Assembly: GCF_021134715.1 (NCBI RefSeq)
Contig: NC_060026.1
Location: 4,960,001 to 5,024,000, forward strand
Origin: Daphnia pulex
Taxonomy: Eukaryota > Arthropoda > Branchiopoda > Diplostraca > Daphniidae
DNA: 64,000 nt
Reading direction: 5' to 3'
Shown one piece after another: positions 33,432-46,700 of the stretch. The notes under the pieces are model-generated. The model was not told the DNA's origin and did no database searches. It worked only from the letters and a program-made list of their open reading frames with translations. A program made the translations under genes and the position numbers. Position 1 is the first letter of the stretch; the number at the start of each line of letters is the position of its first letter.

Positions 33432-36400
33432 CTTTCCCTCAAACACACATACATATGAAACAAGAAGTAGTATAAACGGGATAAGGGATTTTTAAAAAAT
33501 CTTTCCCTCAAACATGACATTAGAATGGAGAGGATATGTGAGGAAAAATGAAGACAACCGATTATGACATGATTAACGAGTTTGCCATTATACACTTTCC
33601 CTCAAACACGGTATCAAAAAATAGACAAGGAGAAGGATTCGGAGACGAGAAAGAAAAAATTGCACAGCAAGATAGTGAAAAAAAAACGTTATTACTTTTT
33701 ACCTACACCAATCTTTTCTCTGTTTTTCTCAAACGAAGTCCTTGGGAGGGGCTTGGTAAAGATATCGGCCAATTGGTTCTCAGATTTCACAAACAATACC
33801 TCGATGAGTCCGTCTTCGTCCATTTTGCGAACAAAATGATAACGGTTGTCAACATGTTTTGTCCGTGGATGGAATTCCGGGTTGCGAACTAGTCGCACAG
33901 CACTGATTGTCGCAGAAGAGCGGGACTTTGTAGTTAGTTCCAGTGAAGTCGTTGTGTAGGGTTCTCAGCCACACAGCTGTTTTTGTCGCTTCACTGGCCG
34001 ACACGTATTCCACCTCGGTGGTGGTAGCGCAACACATTTATGTTTCTTACTGCTCCAGGCCACTGGCCCTCCATGAAAGAAGAAGATATTTACAGAGGTG
34101 GATGTCCGGTCATTGATATCGCCAGCAAAATCCGCGTCGCAGTATCCCATAATGACGTTCTCTTCATCGCCGCCAAGCAAATCAATCAAGTTTACAAAGA
34201 TTTGTTCTACGGCTTCCCAGTGTGAATTTGATTGAAAGTCCGGATTTTGACAGTGTTTCACTACTTGTCCAACAGCATAAGAGATATGTCTGGTCTGGTG
34301 TAGATTGCAAGATAGAGAAGGGCTCCTACCGCCTCTCCATACGGGAAATTGAACGAGTCTGATGCAAGCATGCACCGTTTCAGCCTTTTGGATGGGTCAG
34401 CAGGGATGAACTTAGGAGACAAATTTCCCATACAAAATCGGTCGATCAATTTCACTATCATGTGCTGCTGGCTTAGGTGGATTTTCTTGTTGATTAGGTC
34501 TCTCGTAATATCCGTGCCTAGAAAACGAGTGGGGGGAACAGATCGTCCTTAAAATTGCTCAAACAGCACAAGCTTGACAAGTGCATCCAGGGCTTCCGTT
34601 GTAGTTGCTGCCATAAACAGATCATCGACATGGGCAATTACAATTAAAATGAAAATTTGATCTCTGAGCACGTTGACACACTTATCTGCATTAGATTTCA
34701 CCAAGTGCTTGCCTTTGTGTGAGAAGGTTCCAAGAACTCGGTCCAGCAGTTGATACCAAAGGCGGGGCGCTTGTTTAAGACCGTCAATTGATTTTTGCAG
34801 CTCGCATACCCATGATTCATTCCCTTTTTTAAGGAAGCCCTGAAGATGTTTCATGAAGATTTTCTTGTCCAGTTCTGAATATAAGAACGCCGTTTTGATG
34901 TCGATTTGTTTGGCATACAAACCGCGGGACGCAACCTCAGCGAGTATTGCTTTGACAGCTTCTTGATGAGCGACAGGAGAGAACACTTTGTCGTAGTCAC
35001 GGCCAAATTTTTGACGGCAACCAATAGCTACAAGACGTCAATTGTATCTCTCCGGCACACCTTCGTAACCTGGTTTAATTTTCCCAATCCATTTGCAGTT
35101 GATAGCAGTGTATCCGGGAGGCAGTTTTTCGACTAGCTTCCAGGTGTTGTTTTTCTCCAGAGAGTCAAATTCCTCTTTGAATGCCGCCATCCACTTTTCA
35201 GGACAATCCGACGCTACTGCTTTATCATAACTCTGAGGATCAAATGGCTCGGCAACGAGAGCTAATTCGTTTGTACGAAACTCATCGAGAAGCACCATAT
35301 CCGCTTTATCTGCCAGACCTCTTTTGTACTCATTGTACCTCGCAGTATATTGAGGTGCTCTGCTTGATCGACCAACGCTCCATCTGCCAAGTATCAGTGG
35401 CTCCTCCCCAGGTAGACTTTGGATTAGCTCGACAGGATTCACGGCAGGTGGTGCAGGAATATGTTCAGGTGACACTGGCAATTGATCATCGACTTCTATT
35501 GGTCCAGCTTCAGAATTCACGTCGTGGTCAGCTTCTTGAAAAACACCAGACGGGCTATGACTCAGTACCCAGTCATCAATCAATCCATTTTCAGATAATT
35601 CTTCGACCGTTACGAACGATATTTGGTCATCAGTGTCGTCTTCTTCGCTGCCGTCCTGGTCTTTGTTCGGCTCAATGACACCGATTTCACGGTTGATCGT
35701 GATTGGTGCCATGGCAGGAGCATTGACTTGGTTTGGTAGGGGATTTTCGATCTCGTCATCCTGTATAACACCCAAAGAGAGAGACGGAGGAGAAAGAAAA
35801 AAATTCTAAGAAAAGATTTTAAAATTAAATGGATATCAGAAAGTTACCAGTCCGAGTATCGAGATACAATGTGAAACGGTTCAAAGTTTTGTGGAAACAT
35901 GTTGGTTTGGTTTGTTTTTTGACTCTGGAACATCAGTGATGAGGAGCGTTTCGTCGAAACGGACACTAGGACTTGTGGTATACTTCCGTGTTGTCGGGTT
36001 ACATAGAGTCCATCTTTTTTTACCATCTCCATAACCGACAAACCAGCATGCTTTCGATTTTGGGTTCAGACTTTTTTAAGTAGATCAGGTGTGTGGGGAT
36101 AGGCTCGGCAGCCGATCACTCGCAAATTACTCAGATCCGGTTTGGTGCCGAAGAACAGTTTGTATGGCGTTTTTGTGGAGATGGAAGAGATGACACGGTT
36201 GAGAACGTACACCACGCCGATCAAAAAATCTCCCCACATCTCCAGCACAGACCTAGGAGCTTGTTCATACATGTTGGTGATTTTGTTTGAGCGTGTATTG
36301 ATTATGCTTCGGACTGCCTCCATCCCGGTCCTGTTCATGCTTTCCGCACACCATTCTGTTGTGGGGTGTATCTGCATGATGTTTGATGGACAATGCCAAG

Positions 36401-38461
36401 TTCTTCCAGTCTAGTCTTCAAATACTTGCTGCCGAGTTCAGTGCCTTGATCACTTCTCACAATTTTCACTTTGTTACCAGTCGAGGTTTCAACGAAGGCA
36501 ATGAAGTTAAGAAGATGGCCAGCACTGACGTCCATCCAGAGTAGTCGTCTTTGAAGGTTGTGTAGCATATTTCACCTCTTGAGGTGGGAATAGAGACAAA
36601 GCCAACGTCCGTGTGAATGATACCGCCAGCTTCTGTCGCTCTGGTTCTACCAGGTGGAAATGGAGAACGCATCATCTTCCCAAGTGCGCATCCTTCACAT
36701 ACACAGTCGGTTTTGCATTTCCTAGTTGAGACATCAAATCCTTTGACAGCTCCAATTCGGTTTTGTCTTATGATGGTTTGGTCGTTGAGATGGACGAGAC
36801 GGAGATGTGCAAGGCGAAGAGAAATTTCACCATGGGCAGCAGCATTAGCTGTTTCTTCTTTGTGATCAATGAGCTTTGGAACAATTTTCAAATGATAAAG
36901 GGAATTTCCCTGCTTTTGACCGACCATTATTCCAGTACCGTCCTTTGTAAACTCCACGTCGTCACCGCTAAAGTTAACATTAATACCCATGTCGGCCGCA
37001 CGACCGATCGAGTAAAGGTTTACACCCAATTCAGGGACGTAGAGAACTTCTTTTAATTCGCCCTCCAAGACTTTTCCATTGACGTAGGAGTGAATCGGAA
37101 CAGTCCCAATGCCGGCTGCATGAAGAATTGTGTTGCCAACACCATTCACCGTCCACGAGCCCGGAGGTATATCACGAAGATTTTCAAAATAAGACCGGTT
37201 GCTCATCATGTGATGAGTGGTGCCAGAGTCAGCGTAGATGTACTTGGGTCGCCGTACTAGATGACACAGTGATGTCAAGCCGGCGAAGGTTTTCTTGTCC
37301 AATTCAGGGTCAAAGTCGCGATTCTTGTTGTGAGTGATACCGCGAGCCTCCTTCTGGTCAGCCTGTTTCTTGTCTGGACAGTTGTTGTTTCTGTGACCAG
37401 GCATGCCACATGACCAGCAGACCCCACGATTGGACTGACTCGAGTTGCCGGCTCTGTTGCCATCACGATAGTCTTTTCCATTATTGCCACTGCCTCTGCC
37501 GCCACCACGATAGTTGGGATTGAAGTTCGATGCTTTGCCTCGATAATTAGAATTTCGATATTCATTCCGTACATTTTGATCTGGCGATTGAACAGAAAAA
37601 ATCGCTCATAAGACATTAGTATCCACAGAATATTTTCTAATCAGGCTTTGTTACCTCTACTGTTGTTGTTCGACCGCGTTGCCAAAGCATTTTCAGCCGC
37701 GGACTTCAGTCTAAGCGGGTGTGTGGCAAAGAAAGCCACATCTTGGGGACTTATAGTCCCATTACTTCTGTCATTCAGCTTTCTTTCCTCTTCCGATAGT
37801 TTGGCTGTGAGATTAGCCATGGTCTGATCAGCCACTGGTATACCACCCCACATTGTCTCGAACACAACATAACTTGGGGGTAGAGTTTGGATGATTTTGG
37901 ACACGATCATATCGACAGTCTGTGGCTGTCCCACACCTCTAAGCTCCTCTACCATCTGTCTGAAGACATTGACATGGGTAGTGACCTTATGGTCTTTTGG
38001 GAAAAAAGAATTTTATTTTATTTTTTTAATTAACAACCATCATTTTTGAAATGTTTCACCTGGATTCATGTTGTAGCTGTGGAATTTACCGAGAAGTGAT
38101 CGGACATTAGATGCTGCAACGTCAGCAAACTCAGCCAGTAGCCTTTGCCACATTTCCTGGGCAGTAACAGATCCTTCGATAGAGCTCTGGTAGGTCGGCT
38201 CGATGTTGTAATAGATCAATTGTTGGGCTTGCAGATCTTTGGTCACCCAAGTTTCAATCTCAGCTTGATTAGTGACTGGAGCTACCCCCTCCACTGTTGG
38301 ACCCAGAACCTGTAGACAGGATAGATTTCAGATTAATTTGCCTTTTTTTCTCTTAAAAAAGTAAATTTAGAATAGGATGCTGAATTGATTTCCAACTGCA
38401 CAAAGTGCCTAACCATTGCTTTTGCTTAATCACAAGTCACAAACAAAAAGAATTGTCTGTG

Positions 38462-38810
38462 CACAGTTAGATCAACATGTGCTTTACGATCAGTTTTCCT
38501 CATTCACATAAGTGACCTGAGACTTGCATTCTGACTGCACAGATGAATGAACATGTGCCTTACAATCAGTTTTGCTCATTCACATAAGTGACCTGAGACT
38601 TGCATTCTGACTGCACAGATGAATTAACATGTGCCTTACAATCAGTTTTGCTCATTCACATGAGACTTGTATTCTGACTGCACAGATGAATTAACATGTG
38701 CCTTACAATCAGTTTTTGCTCCTTCACATTAGTGACCTGAGACTTGCATTCTGACTGCACGGTTGAAATTAACACGTACCTTACAATCAGTTTTTAAATT
38801 CGGAGCTGCA
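38462..38810. repeat. Tandem repeat, period about 76 bp, in the Copia leader
   Basis: GACTGCAC recurs at 38533, 38609, 38676 and 38753, with AACATGTGCCTTACAATCAG and ATTCACATAAGTGACCTGAG in each unit. Four to five imperfect copies between the 5' LTR and gag (minus strand). The copies share the same order of words, so they arose by slippage inside the element. Confidence 0.85.
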
Positions 38811-39091
38811 CAGACTTAGTTAGACTGGCCACATGAGCATGGTTCGACTGGCCACACTGGAAACACAAAGTTTGATATTTAACACGAGAGCACTTTTTGT
38901 TACCTACTGAGGCTTGGGTTCAGTGCCTAAGACAATGTTCTCTAGTCTCAGCACCTTAAGCTTGAGCATGATGGGCCATCATGCCATCATTGATGGCATA
39001 GCGAAATTGTGGAAAGTTGATTCCGTTGAAACGAGCAAACTCTCGTCTTTCGGTAGTGGATTCGTTAGACATACTTTAAGTTACGTAACCC

Positions 39092-39104
39092 TAGGCCCAT
39101 AACC
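39092..39104 (-). other. Copia primer-binding site, half-tRNA type
   Basis: Minus-strand GGTTATGGGCCTA directly follows the 5' LTR. It complements the anticodon arm of initiator tRNA-Met (GGCCCATAACC), as known for Drosophila copia, which is primed by a tRNA fragment. Confidence 0.6.
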
Positions 39105-39296
39105 TGTGAAGTTTAAATAAACTGATACAATATATATGCAATTAACTGAGGTCTGTTCGGGAGAGAGATTAAAGTAAGAGTGGATGGAGATAAGAGCACT
39201 TTGACATAAGTCACCATGAAGAAGAGAGTAGACCAAACAGTCAAGAGAGAAGGTTGCCCTCTTGACTGCTAGATGGCGTAGTTTGCTATTCTTACA
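39105..39296 (-). repeat. 5' LTR of the Copia element
   Basis: 192 bp, TGTGAAG to CTTACA, followed by the TCAAC duplication. Confidence 0.88.
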
Positions 39297-40237
39297 TCAA
39301 CTGAGCGGCTTTATCACACACTGATTCAGTCATCTTCAATGAGCAGAAATTTTAAAATGTGTCGATGCTTTTTTATGTTGGGTGTTCTTTCTTAAAGTCT
39401 CTTGACAAGCAGTGTAAATCAATGCAATCAAATTCATAGATTGGGAGGTATATCATGGCAAGTTCAGGAATCACTAACAGTTTCTGGCTCTTTATTTTAG
39501 AATCCATGTGATCAACGACTTCCTTAAAAAAAGATCCGTGAATGGATGTTGTGGTATTAACTTCATTCCTTTTTTTGTGTATTCTTTTGTTTTTTGTTTT
39601 ACTCAAAGTTTCTTTTGTTTTCTTCTTCCATTTTGTTTTCTTTTTTAAGTCTCGTTCCTTAGATCCAATTTTCTTGGCTAAAATGAACTTAATAGTAGTT
39701 CCCACTTTCGATAGTTTGGATTTCTTCCAGTAGCATTCCTTTTCAGTTGGAGTTTTATCTTCACTACGCCTATGCATCGAACCCAACAGAGCTAGCTGAT
39801 GTTTGCAGCCTCCCAATGCTGCAATGCAATCATAACACACGATACTATTTCACCTTTGAGAATGTTCACTACTAGTTCCACTTGATAGCCTTTGGAGGTA
39901 ACTTTGTGTTCAGGTGCAACACAGCATCTGACGGTGTGTATGTGTGCTTCCCTTTTCACCTGTACGTAGCTATAGCTGATTCTCCATATGATTTTCTGCC
40001 ATTACGAATGGCTTTAACATTAGAGATTTCTGGGGAGATAAAATTGGAGTCTTTACCTATGAAAACACAAAGAGAAATTAATATGTTCACTTCCGGCAGA
40101 TTATCACTAGTGGCTTTTTCAAAGCCTACTAATAACTTGTGAGCCATTGTATATAAAATAACAAGAAATACACACATAACAACAATCTGAGACAGCCAGA
40201 AAATTTCACGTTTTTGTGAAAAAAACGTCTGCTACAT

Positions 40238-43200
40238 TTATCCCATTTTAAGGACCACCCACCAAAAATGGCGCATGTCCGTTTTAAAGAGGGAGGAGCC
40301 ACTTCGTGAGATCAACCACTTGGCCCGAAAGGCCGCTGCTTTAGAGCGGTCCCCTGACAATCTCCAAGTGATCAGCAGAAGCGATCCCGCTAGTGGATGC
40401 TGTTTGCCCGCCGGGCCCAACAATAACTCGGAAGAGCGAGAGCCGGCTCGCACGACAATTCGAGCAGAGACGGAAACCATGGCTGAGCTGGCCAATATGG
40501 CGTCACCAACGTCAGATCCACCCGCTCCATCATTATCTTTATCAGACACCTCTGAACTAGTCAAAATGGCGGAAACGCGTAGGCCCCCCGACCCGCCCAG
40601 CTGATGCTGAACGCATCCCCTGCCAAAGCGCCCAGCTAGTGGCCCCAACTGACGAACTGTTCCAGTTGCCTGTTCCGTGCGGAAGCTAAAAGATTTTCCT
40701 TTGGGCTCCAGTGAGCTCTTAGGAGTCCGAATGTTGCTGGATTGAGCTTCCAGTCGCTTGAGTCCAGAGGCGCACGAGACAGCCGATCTGCAATGACATT
40801 TTGGGCCCCGGGAAGATAGACCGCATTAACAGAAATAGTACGTGGCTCACACCACGCTACGATTTCGGAACTTATCCGGCAGAGTTCTTCCGACTTCGAG
40901 CCTCCAGATTTGTTCACGTAGTGAACCGCCGTGCTGTTTTCCAGCATCAACCTCACTGAAACACGATATGCAAAACTCGTGAATGATTTCAGGGCGAACA
41001 GGGCTGCTAATAGCTCCAGTTCATTTATGTGGCGGGATCTGCTGCGATCTGTTTATGGCCCTTTGGCCGCGACTCCGTTCAAAACTGCACCCCACCCTGA
41101 TAGGGACGCGTCGGAAAAAATCACGAGATCCGGTTCTACCGTTGAAAGTGGGCGCCCATTGGAACTTTCCACGTTGGATTCCCACCATACTAAATCGGAA
41201 ATTGACTCTTCATCCAAGCGGATTTTAGTCGATAGATCTCCGCCTGTACGCGCCGACTCTTTCAAAAATTTACGCTGGATGCATCGGTAGTGCCCTTGGG
41301 CAAAGGGATCCCTGAATGGCCCATGCCAGATTCCCTAAAATTTTTGCTACTTCTCTCAGCGAGACGGACGTAGCGACCCCTGCCTCTCAGCAGATCTTCT
41401 CAATTTGTAGTACCTTGCGGGGTAAGAGGGAGAGAGAGAGCGAGTCTACAATAAGGCCCAAAAATTCTCGTTGTTGGGCGGCCACGCCCAGAGATTTTCT
41501 CTGTCGATAAAAAACCCGCATTTTTCTAGCAAGTCTACAGTCAGGAGAAAATCGCGCTCTGCCCCCTCTTTAGACTGATTCAGAATCAGAAAATCGTCTA
41601 AGTAGACTATTATTCTAATCCCTTTCCTTCTTAGAAAAGCCACAAGCTTATACAAAAGAAACATAAAGGGGTTAGAATTTTACCCACTTAAATAGGTTTT
41701 TATTTTGGTCACTGATCGGTACTGTTTTTATTTTAACCTGAATTGGAGCGAAGCCCACTAATCTCACTCTTATCAGTAAACTTGAAAACTCACTAAGACT
41801 AGCGGTTTCAAAATTTTTGAAAACGACCAGTGGGCGGACAAGAGCCCGAAACAAAGGCAAGTAAATTGAAAAAGTGACCCGTTCCAGAAAAATTGTAAGA
41901 ATTTTGCATGATAAGGGTGAATGGGAATGGTAAGGTAAGCATCCTGAAGATCTATCTTCGTAAAAAAATTGCCTTTCCTTACCATTCCCCTCAGCACGCT
42001 GACGCCCTCCATTTTAAAGTGTAGATGCTCTAAGAATTTATTGAGTGATTTTAAATTTATAATGGGCCTAAAACCCCTCGAGCATTTAGGGATGACGAAA
42101 ATTCCGCTCACGAAGCAGCTACTTTCGAATGGGATTTTTTCAATAGCGCCTTTAGACAGAAGGGACGTCACCTCGGCGTCACAGATCACCTTCATCTTTG
42201 AGCTAAGGAACATGTTAATTCCGGGGCAGATTTGGAACGGTACATCGATAAAAGGAATTTTCAATCCCGTGGAGATCGCTTCCTAAACCCAAACATCGGC
42301 CGTTAAAGATTGCCAAAGGGACGCGAACTTGTGGACTCTTCCGCCGACCCTGACACCGAAAATCGGCGTCGGCAAAACAATTGGAGAGACGGATAAATTC
42401 GGAGAGACTAACCTTGAACCACGGTTGGAAGAACCAGGCTTGGAGCCACGCTTATTAAAGTTGCCGTGAAGAGTGAATCCCTATCCTGCTCTACCGCTTT
42501 TCGAGCCACGTGAGCCGCTGGATCTACTGTGGTGGCCCGAGGACGTGGATGGACGTCCCCCTGGTTGGCCCAAAGCCTTCATCTTCTGGTCGTCTGATGC
42601 ATCTCTCACCATACTCTTGAGGAATGTCCAGCCGAACAGCAACCCGCAGTCCCTCGGTTTAAAGCGGCCCAGTTCAGACAGCAAGGCCTCGAGGCATGGG
42701 TCTGTCAGGCGCAGCACATTTTCTCTCCTCTACACGGTGATGCTGTGAAACGAGTGGCCCCACAACTGCAGGGCTGATTCGGCCGCCGTGACGAAAAGAG
42801 GGTTTGAGGTGGCCGGATTCGTTGCCGCTTCGGTCATGTCACTACCCCACAGATACAGGGGCGGCTTGGCGATGTCCAGAATCTTGTATTTAGAGGCCAC
42901 CGGGGCCTTCTTCTTCGCTTCCGCCTTGCTTGCTTCCCCTCCTCTCACTTCTTTGTGCCTTTGTGCCATAGACGGGTCCAACTTAGGGACTTGCACGTCA
43001 AAAGAATTTTTACCGAATGATGGGACAAAATTCTCCCGTAGTTGCTTGGCCTCCGCCGGCTTCTGGGCTGCCGTCATCAGCTCTTTGGAACGCTCCGCGT
43101 TCAGATGAAAATTTTGAGGCAGCGTGGGCTCTTGTTCTTTGGGTGGCAGAACATTTTCGGCTTCTAAAATAACTTCTTGATCTGGGAGATTTGGTTCGGG

Positions 43201-43539
43201 CAGAGTAGGTTCTCGGTGCCGAGCCGTGGAACGGTTGTCTGCTGAACGGTTGCTGCCACGTGATGAACTGCGGCTCCTGTTGCGGCTGCGCGTGCTCTCT
43301 CTGCCCGCAGAATTCTCTCGACCACTCGTGACTGAACGGCTACGAGAGCGGCTGCGCCTCCTGCTTCTCTCACGGAGCCTGCCTCGACGGTCTGCATCGC
43401 GCCTTTCTTCGTCAGTCCGGGAATAGCTGCGTAGGCGACGACGATATACATCTCGATTGGAATCGGAACTCGACGAGAATGATGAAGGTCTTGACAAACT
43501 TGAAGAACTTGGCGAACTTGGTGCTGCTGGAGGTGCCAT
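40238..43539 (-). pseudogene. gag-like, reverse transcriptase and RNase H part of the DIRS-like element
   Basis: Fossil coding region. 43539-42730 is Ser/Arg-rich and gag-like. 42264-41773 reads RPIINLKSLNKFL and TKIDLQDAYLTIPIHP, reverse transcriptase of DIRS type. 41664-41446 has IIVYLDDFLIL, and 41265-41053 FSDASLSGWGAV. 40956-40636 has TAVHYVNKSGG and LPGAQNVIADRLSR, RNase H. The parts are broken. No methyltransferase domain is seen. Confidence 0.72.
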
Positions 43540-43654
43540 GTTGTCGCTTTGAAAGCTGAAAAAGGTCTGAAGGGGCGTATGCCTTAATGGCCTGAGGTGA
43601 CATCATTCTTTTGTTTCTTTTTCGTTCTTTGAAAAATCAGCTGGGAAATACAAG

Positions 43655-43771
43655 TGGAATGAAGTGAAATAAATGGGATGAGAGTAACAGATGTATTCTC
43701 GTCTGTGTACCAAGACCAACTGCCGTCTCTAAGCTGCAAGGGGAGGGGAGAGACATTGCCAAGTCATTCCA
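43655..43771 (-). repeat. 3' LTR of the Gypsy element
   Basis: 117 bp, one mismatch to 49038-49154. Confidence 0.9.
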
Positions 43772-46700
43772 TGTCTTTTTCTCCAAGGAGCAAATCACGA
43801 AACAGACAAACAAACAATGAAGTACCAAGAGATGATCAGGGGAGGGAAACGAAAACCAAAAAAAAAACATGAAAGAACACAAAATTAGACGACGGCCGAA
43901 TGGGAAGTGATGGAAAGAGAAAGGTACAATAAGAAACAAAAAACTGAAAGGACGAATAATGAGAAAAAGCGACTAATGAGTAAGTGACTAATGAACACGA
44001 AATGAAGGAATGAAACAATATTCCGTTAAGAACACTAGTCCACCAGCGTATGGAAATTACGGTTTCTTGGCCGCGAGACGCGTCGAGCGACGAGGACCGG
44101 CCGGTGATGTGTCAGCGGGAGCCGCGGGAACAGGAGGAGCTGCTGTCGTCGGAGAAGAAGATGAAACCGGAGGACGGACACCATTAGGCGCCGGAGACGG
44201 GCTATGAGGTACGGACGTAGGGGAATGCAAGCGAAGAAGACGACGATTACGACGGAATAGCCGACCAGCGGGGGTCTTTACCAAATAGTCCCTGAATGCG
44301 TCAACTTCCACGATGACTCCCGGAGTTTTCCAGCGTTTGGAATCGTGATGCTGAATGACGACGTGATCACCGACGTGAAGGGCGGGAAGTGGGCGTGTGG
44401 TGTGGTTGTAATGGAGGGTACGAAGTTCTCTGGCGCGGAGTGCGCGTTTTTCGAGAATTCCGGCAGCCTTCTGCCACTCAGGCGCAAACGAACGACGATG
44501 TGCAGGGATGAGGTCACGAGAGGGCCGGTTAAAGACCACCTGAGAAGGGGATGCGCCTCCGGCAATGGGAGCATTACGGAAGAGGAGGAGGCCTTTCCCA
44601 AACTTGTCCAGGTCAAAGGAACCTGAGGTCCAGGATCCTGCAATGAGTTTTTTCATTGATTTTACGGCAGCTTCCGCATAACCGTTAGACTTGGGATGAT
44701 GAGGAGAAGACCGGCCGTGAGAGATGTCCCATTCTCGCAGGAAAGTTAGGTACTCATCCGACTTGAACTGTGGGCCACCGTCGGACCAAAGCTTGACAGG
44801 AGCGCCTGCTCCGCAAGTGAAGAAGGAGCGGAGGGCGTCGGTGATTCGGCGTGTAGATGTGTTGGTGTCTGGAAAGGGGTACACCTGGGGCCAACCACTG
44901 AACTGGTCGGCAACAATCCAAAAATCGCGACCGCGAAAAGTGCCAAGGTCGGCAAAGATAAATTCGAACGGACGGGATGCCGGCTTGTGTGGAAGAAGGG
45001 GCTCCGACGGGTTGGAAGGGAGACGCTCGGAGCAAGAGGGGCAGGATTTGACGGCCATGACAATATCATTGTCAATTGAAGGCCAATACACTGGCGGCGT
45101 GCGCGTTGGCGAATTTTTGTTGCGCCCTGGTGCATCAGGAGGAGCCGACGTAGAATTTCCGGGCGTTAAGACGCCGGAAGGACGACACGAGGACCGACGA
45201 GGATGATGTCATTGTCGACGTAAAGTTGGCTGCGGACCTGCCAAAATGGGCGTAGCTCCAGGGGAAGGTTGCATTTATCATTTGGGAAGCCCTGGAGAAT
45301 GGTGCGACGGAGAGAAATCATTACAGGATCGACGGCAGGCGCTGCAGACACCGATGACAATAAAATATCCGGATTGGCGGAGCTGGATCCTTCCATAACG
45401 TCCATCAGATGAACGCGCTCGGAAGCTGAACGGGGGCCTTCCGCGATCTCGTCCGTTGGAGAAGGTTGATCAACGGGGGAGCGGGATAATGCGTCGGCCA
45501 TGACATTTTGTTTTCCCGGTACCCACGACGCGGTGAACGAATAACGCTGCATTGAAAGGCGGAGGCGCAGAATCCGGGGGCCAGTTTATCTAGAAAATAG
45601 TCGTTTAGAATGGGAATGAGGGGTCGGTGGTCCGTAAGGAGGTGAAACGACGGTAGGCCCTCAAGAAATTGCCGGCATTTTCGCATAGCCCATGCTGCAG
45701 CCAAACACTCCAGCTCTATCATGGCGTAGCGGGATTCGGCGTCGGACAGGAACCAGGATCCAGCTTGAACGACAATCCAACTGCCATCAGTCTGCTGCTG
45801 ACGGAGGATGAACCCTAATCCAATGAGCCGAGACGCATCAACATGAAGGGACGTCGGTCGAGCGGGGTTGTAAAATGCCAACTTGAATATGGAGGTAGAG
45901 GACAAGGCAGCTCTGGCAGCTTAAAAATCCGTGTCGTGCTGCGGAGTCCATTCCCAAACGAATTCTTTGCGTAATAGGGGAGACAACGGACGGAGCAGGG
46001 ATGCCAGGTCGTCCGAAAAGTTCCCGACCTGTTGACAGAGGCCGTGGAAGGCCCGCATTTCGGACACGCAGGTTGGCTTCGGGAACTCATGAATGGCCTT
46101 GAGCAGATCAGGGTTGGGTTGAAATCCACTTTCACCGACGACGTAGCCGCCGAACAATACGGACGGTTGAGCAAACACAATTTTCTTGACGTTGATAGCA
46201 ATTTGATGATCCGCTGCGAGATGAAATAGACGCCTCACCAAGCTGACATGCTCGGCCCAAGTGGCGAAAAAAACCAGGACGTCTTCGACTACGCGCCGGC
46301 AGTTCGGGAAATCATCAAAAACATCAGCTAGACGCTGACCGTAGTCGTCACCAGCGAGAGAAACACCAAAAGGGAGGCGGAGATATTTGTAGCGGCCAAA
46401 TGGAGTGGAAATGGTCGTCATGAGGCTGGATTCGTCGTCAAGTTCCACTTGGTGGTATCCTTTAAGAGCGTCAATTACCGTGAAAAATTTCATCCCTGGG
46501 GGAATTGTGCGGACCGCTTGAAAAGGAGTCGGTGCCTCGAAAATTGGCCGAATGATGCACCGGTTGAGAGACGTGAAATCGCCGCAAATCCTTATTTCGT
46601 CGTCCGCCTTTGGCACGATCACTATGGGGTGGACCCCCGCAGTCGGTTCTGTCACTTTGGCGATGACATTTTGCTTCTCCAATGAATCTAATTCACGTTT

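Larger units (their letters stand above)
33184..39296 (-). mobile_element. Ty1/Copia retrotransposon, broken
   Basis: LTRs at 33184-33431 and 39105-39296 (TGTGAAG...CTTACA), flanked by the 5-bp duplication TCAAC (33179-33183, 39297-39301). Minus-strand parts in Copia order: gag pieces around 38294-37641, a CCHC zinc knuckle (CWSCGMPGHRNNNCP, about 37430-37380), protease, integrase (about 37000-36070), reverse transcriptase (about 35230-34550) and RNase H (about 34460-33690). Coding is broken in several places. The LTRs differ by two substitutions plus a 60-bp and a 4-bp length difference, so it is older than the Gypsy guest but not ancient. Inserted in the second IS4EU gene. Confidence 0.9.
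32542..40147 (-). pseudogene. IS4EU second protein: SWIM-like and YqaJ nuclease, split by Copia
   Basis: Minus strand. Starts MAHKLLVGFEKATSDNLPEV at 40147. It passes through a zinc motif CYDCIAALGGCKH (39840-39800, CxC..CxH SWIM type), then a Lys-rich linker, and across the Copia insertion into a YqaJ exonuclease. That domain shows LRITASNLYAI, RGTRLESQVLEVV, PIFSASLDAI, LEIKCPSN and AQVQLQMHMSG, with the expected Glu, Asp and ExK positions. An intron lies at about 33142-33073 (AG|G phase). Two frame changes upstream of the zinc motif make it non-functional even without the Copia insert. In this superfamily the second protein accompanies the transposase; its exact role is unproven. Confidence 0.7.
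30258..40186 (+). mobile_element. IS4EU (ISL2EU) DNA transposon, split by a Copia element
   Basis: Short inverted ends TGTTGTTAT at 30260-30268 and the complement at 40176-40184, each flanked by AT, which fits a 2-bp target duplication. Without the Copia insert (33179-39301) it is about 3.8 kb. It carries the two genes that define the superfamily: a THAP-plus-DDE transposase on + and a YqaJ-type nuclease with a SWIM-like zinc motif on -. Both have damage. It lies between the RNase H and recombinase parts of the DIRS-like element. Confidence 0.75.

Noticed and set aside
35181-35678. Plus-strand frames inside the Copia, Gypsy and DIRS regions
   Set aside because: Antisense shadows of the minus-strand element genes.
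38462-38810. Regularly spaced repeats that might suggest a CRISPR array
   Set aside because: Animal DNA; units are direct 76-bp tandem copies without unique spacers, inside a retroelement.
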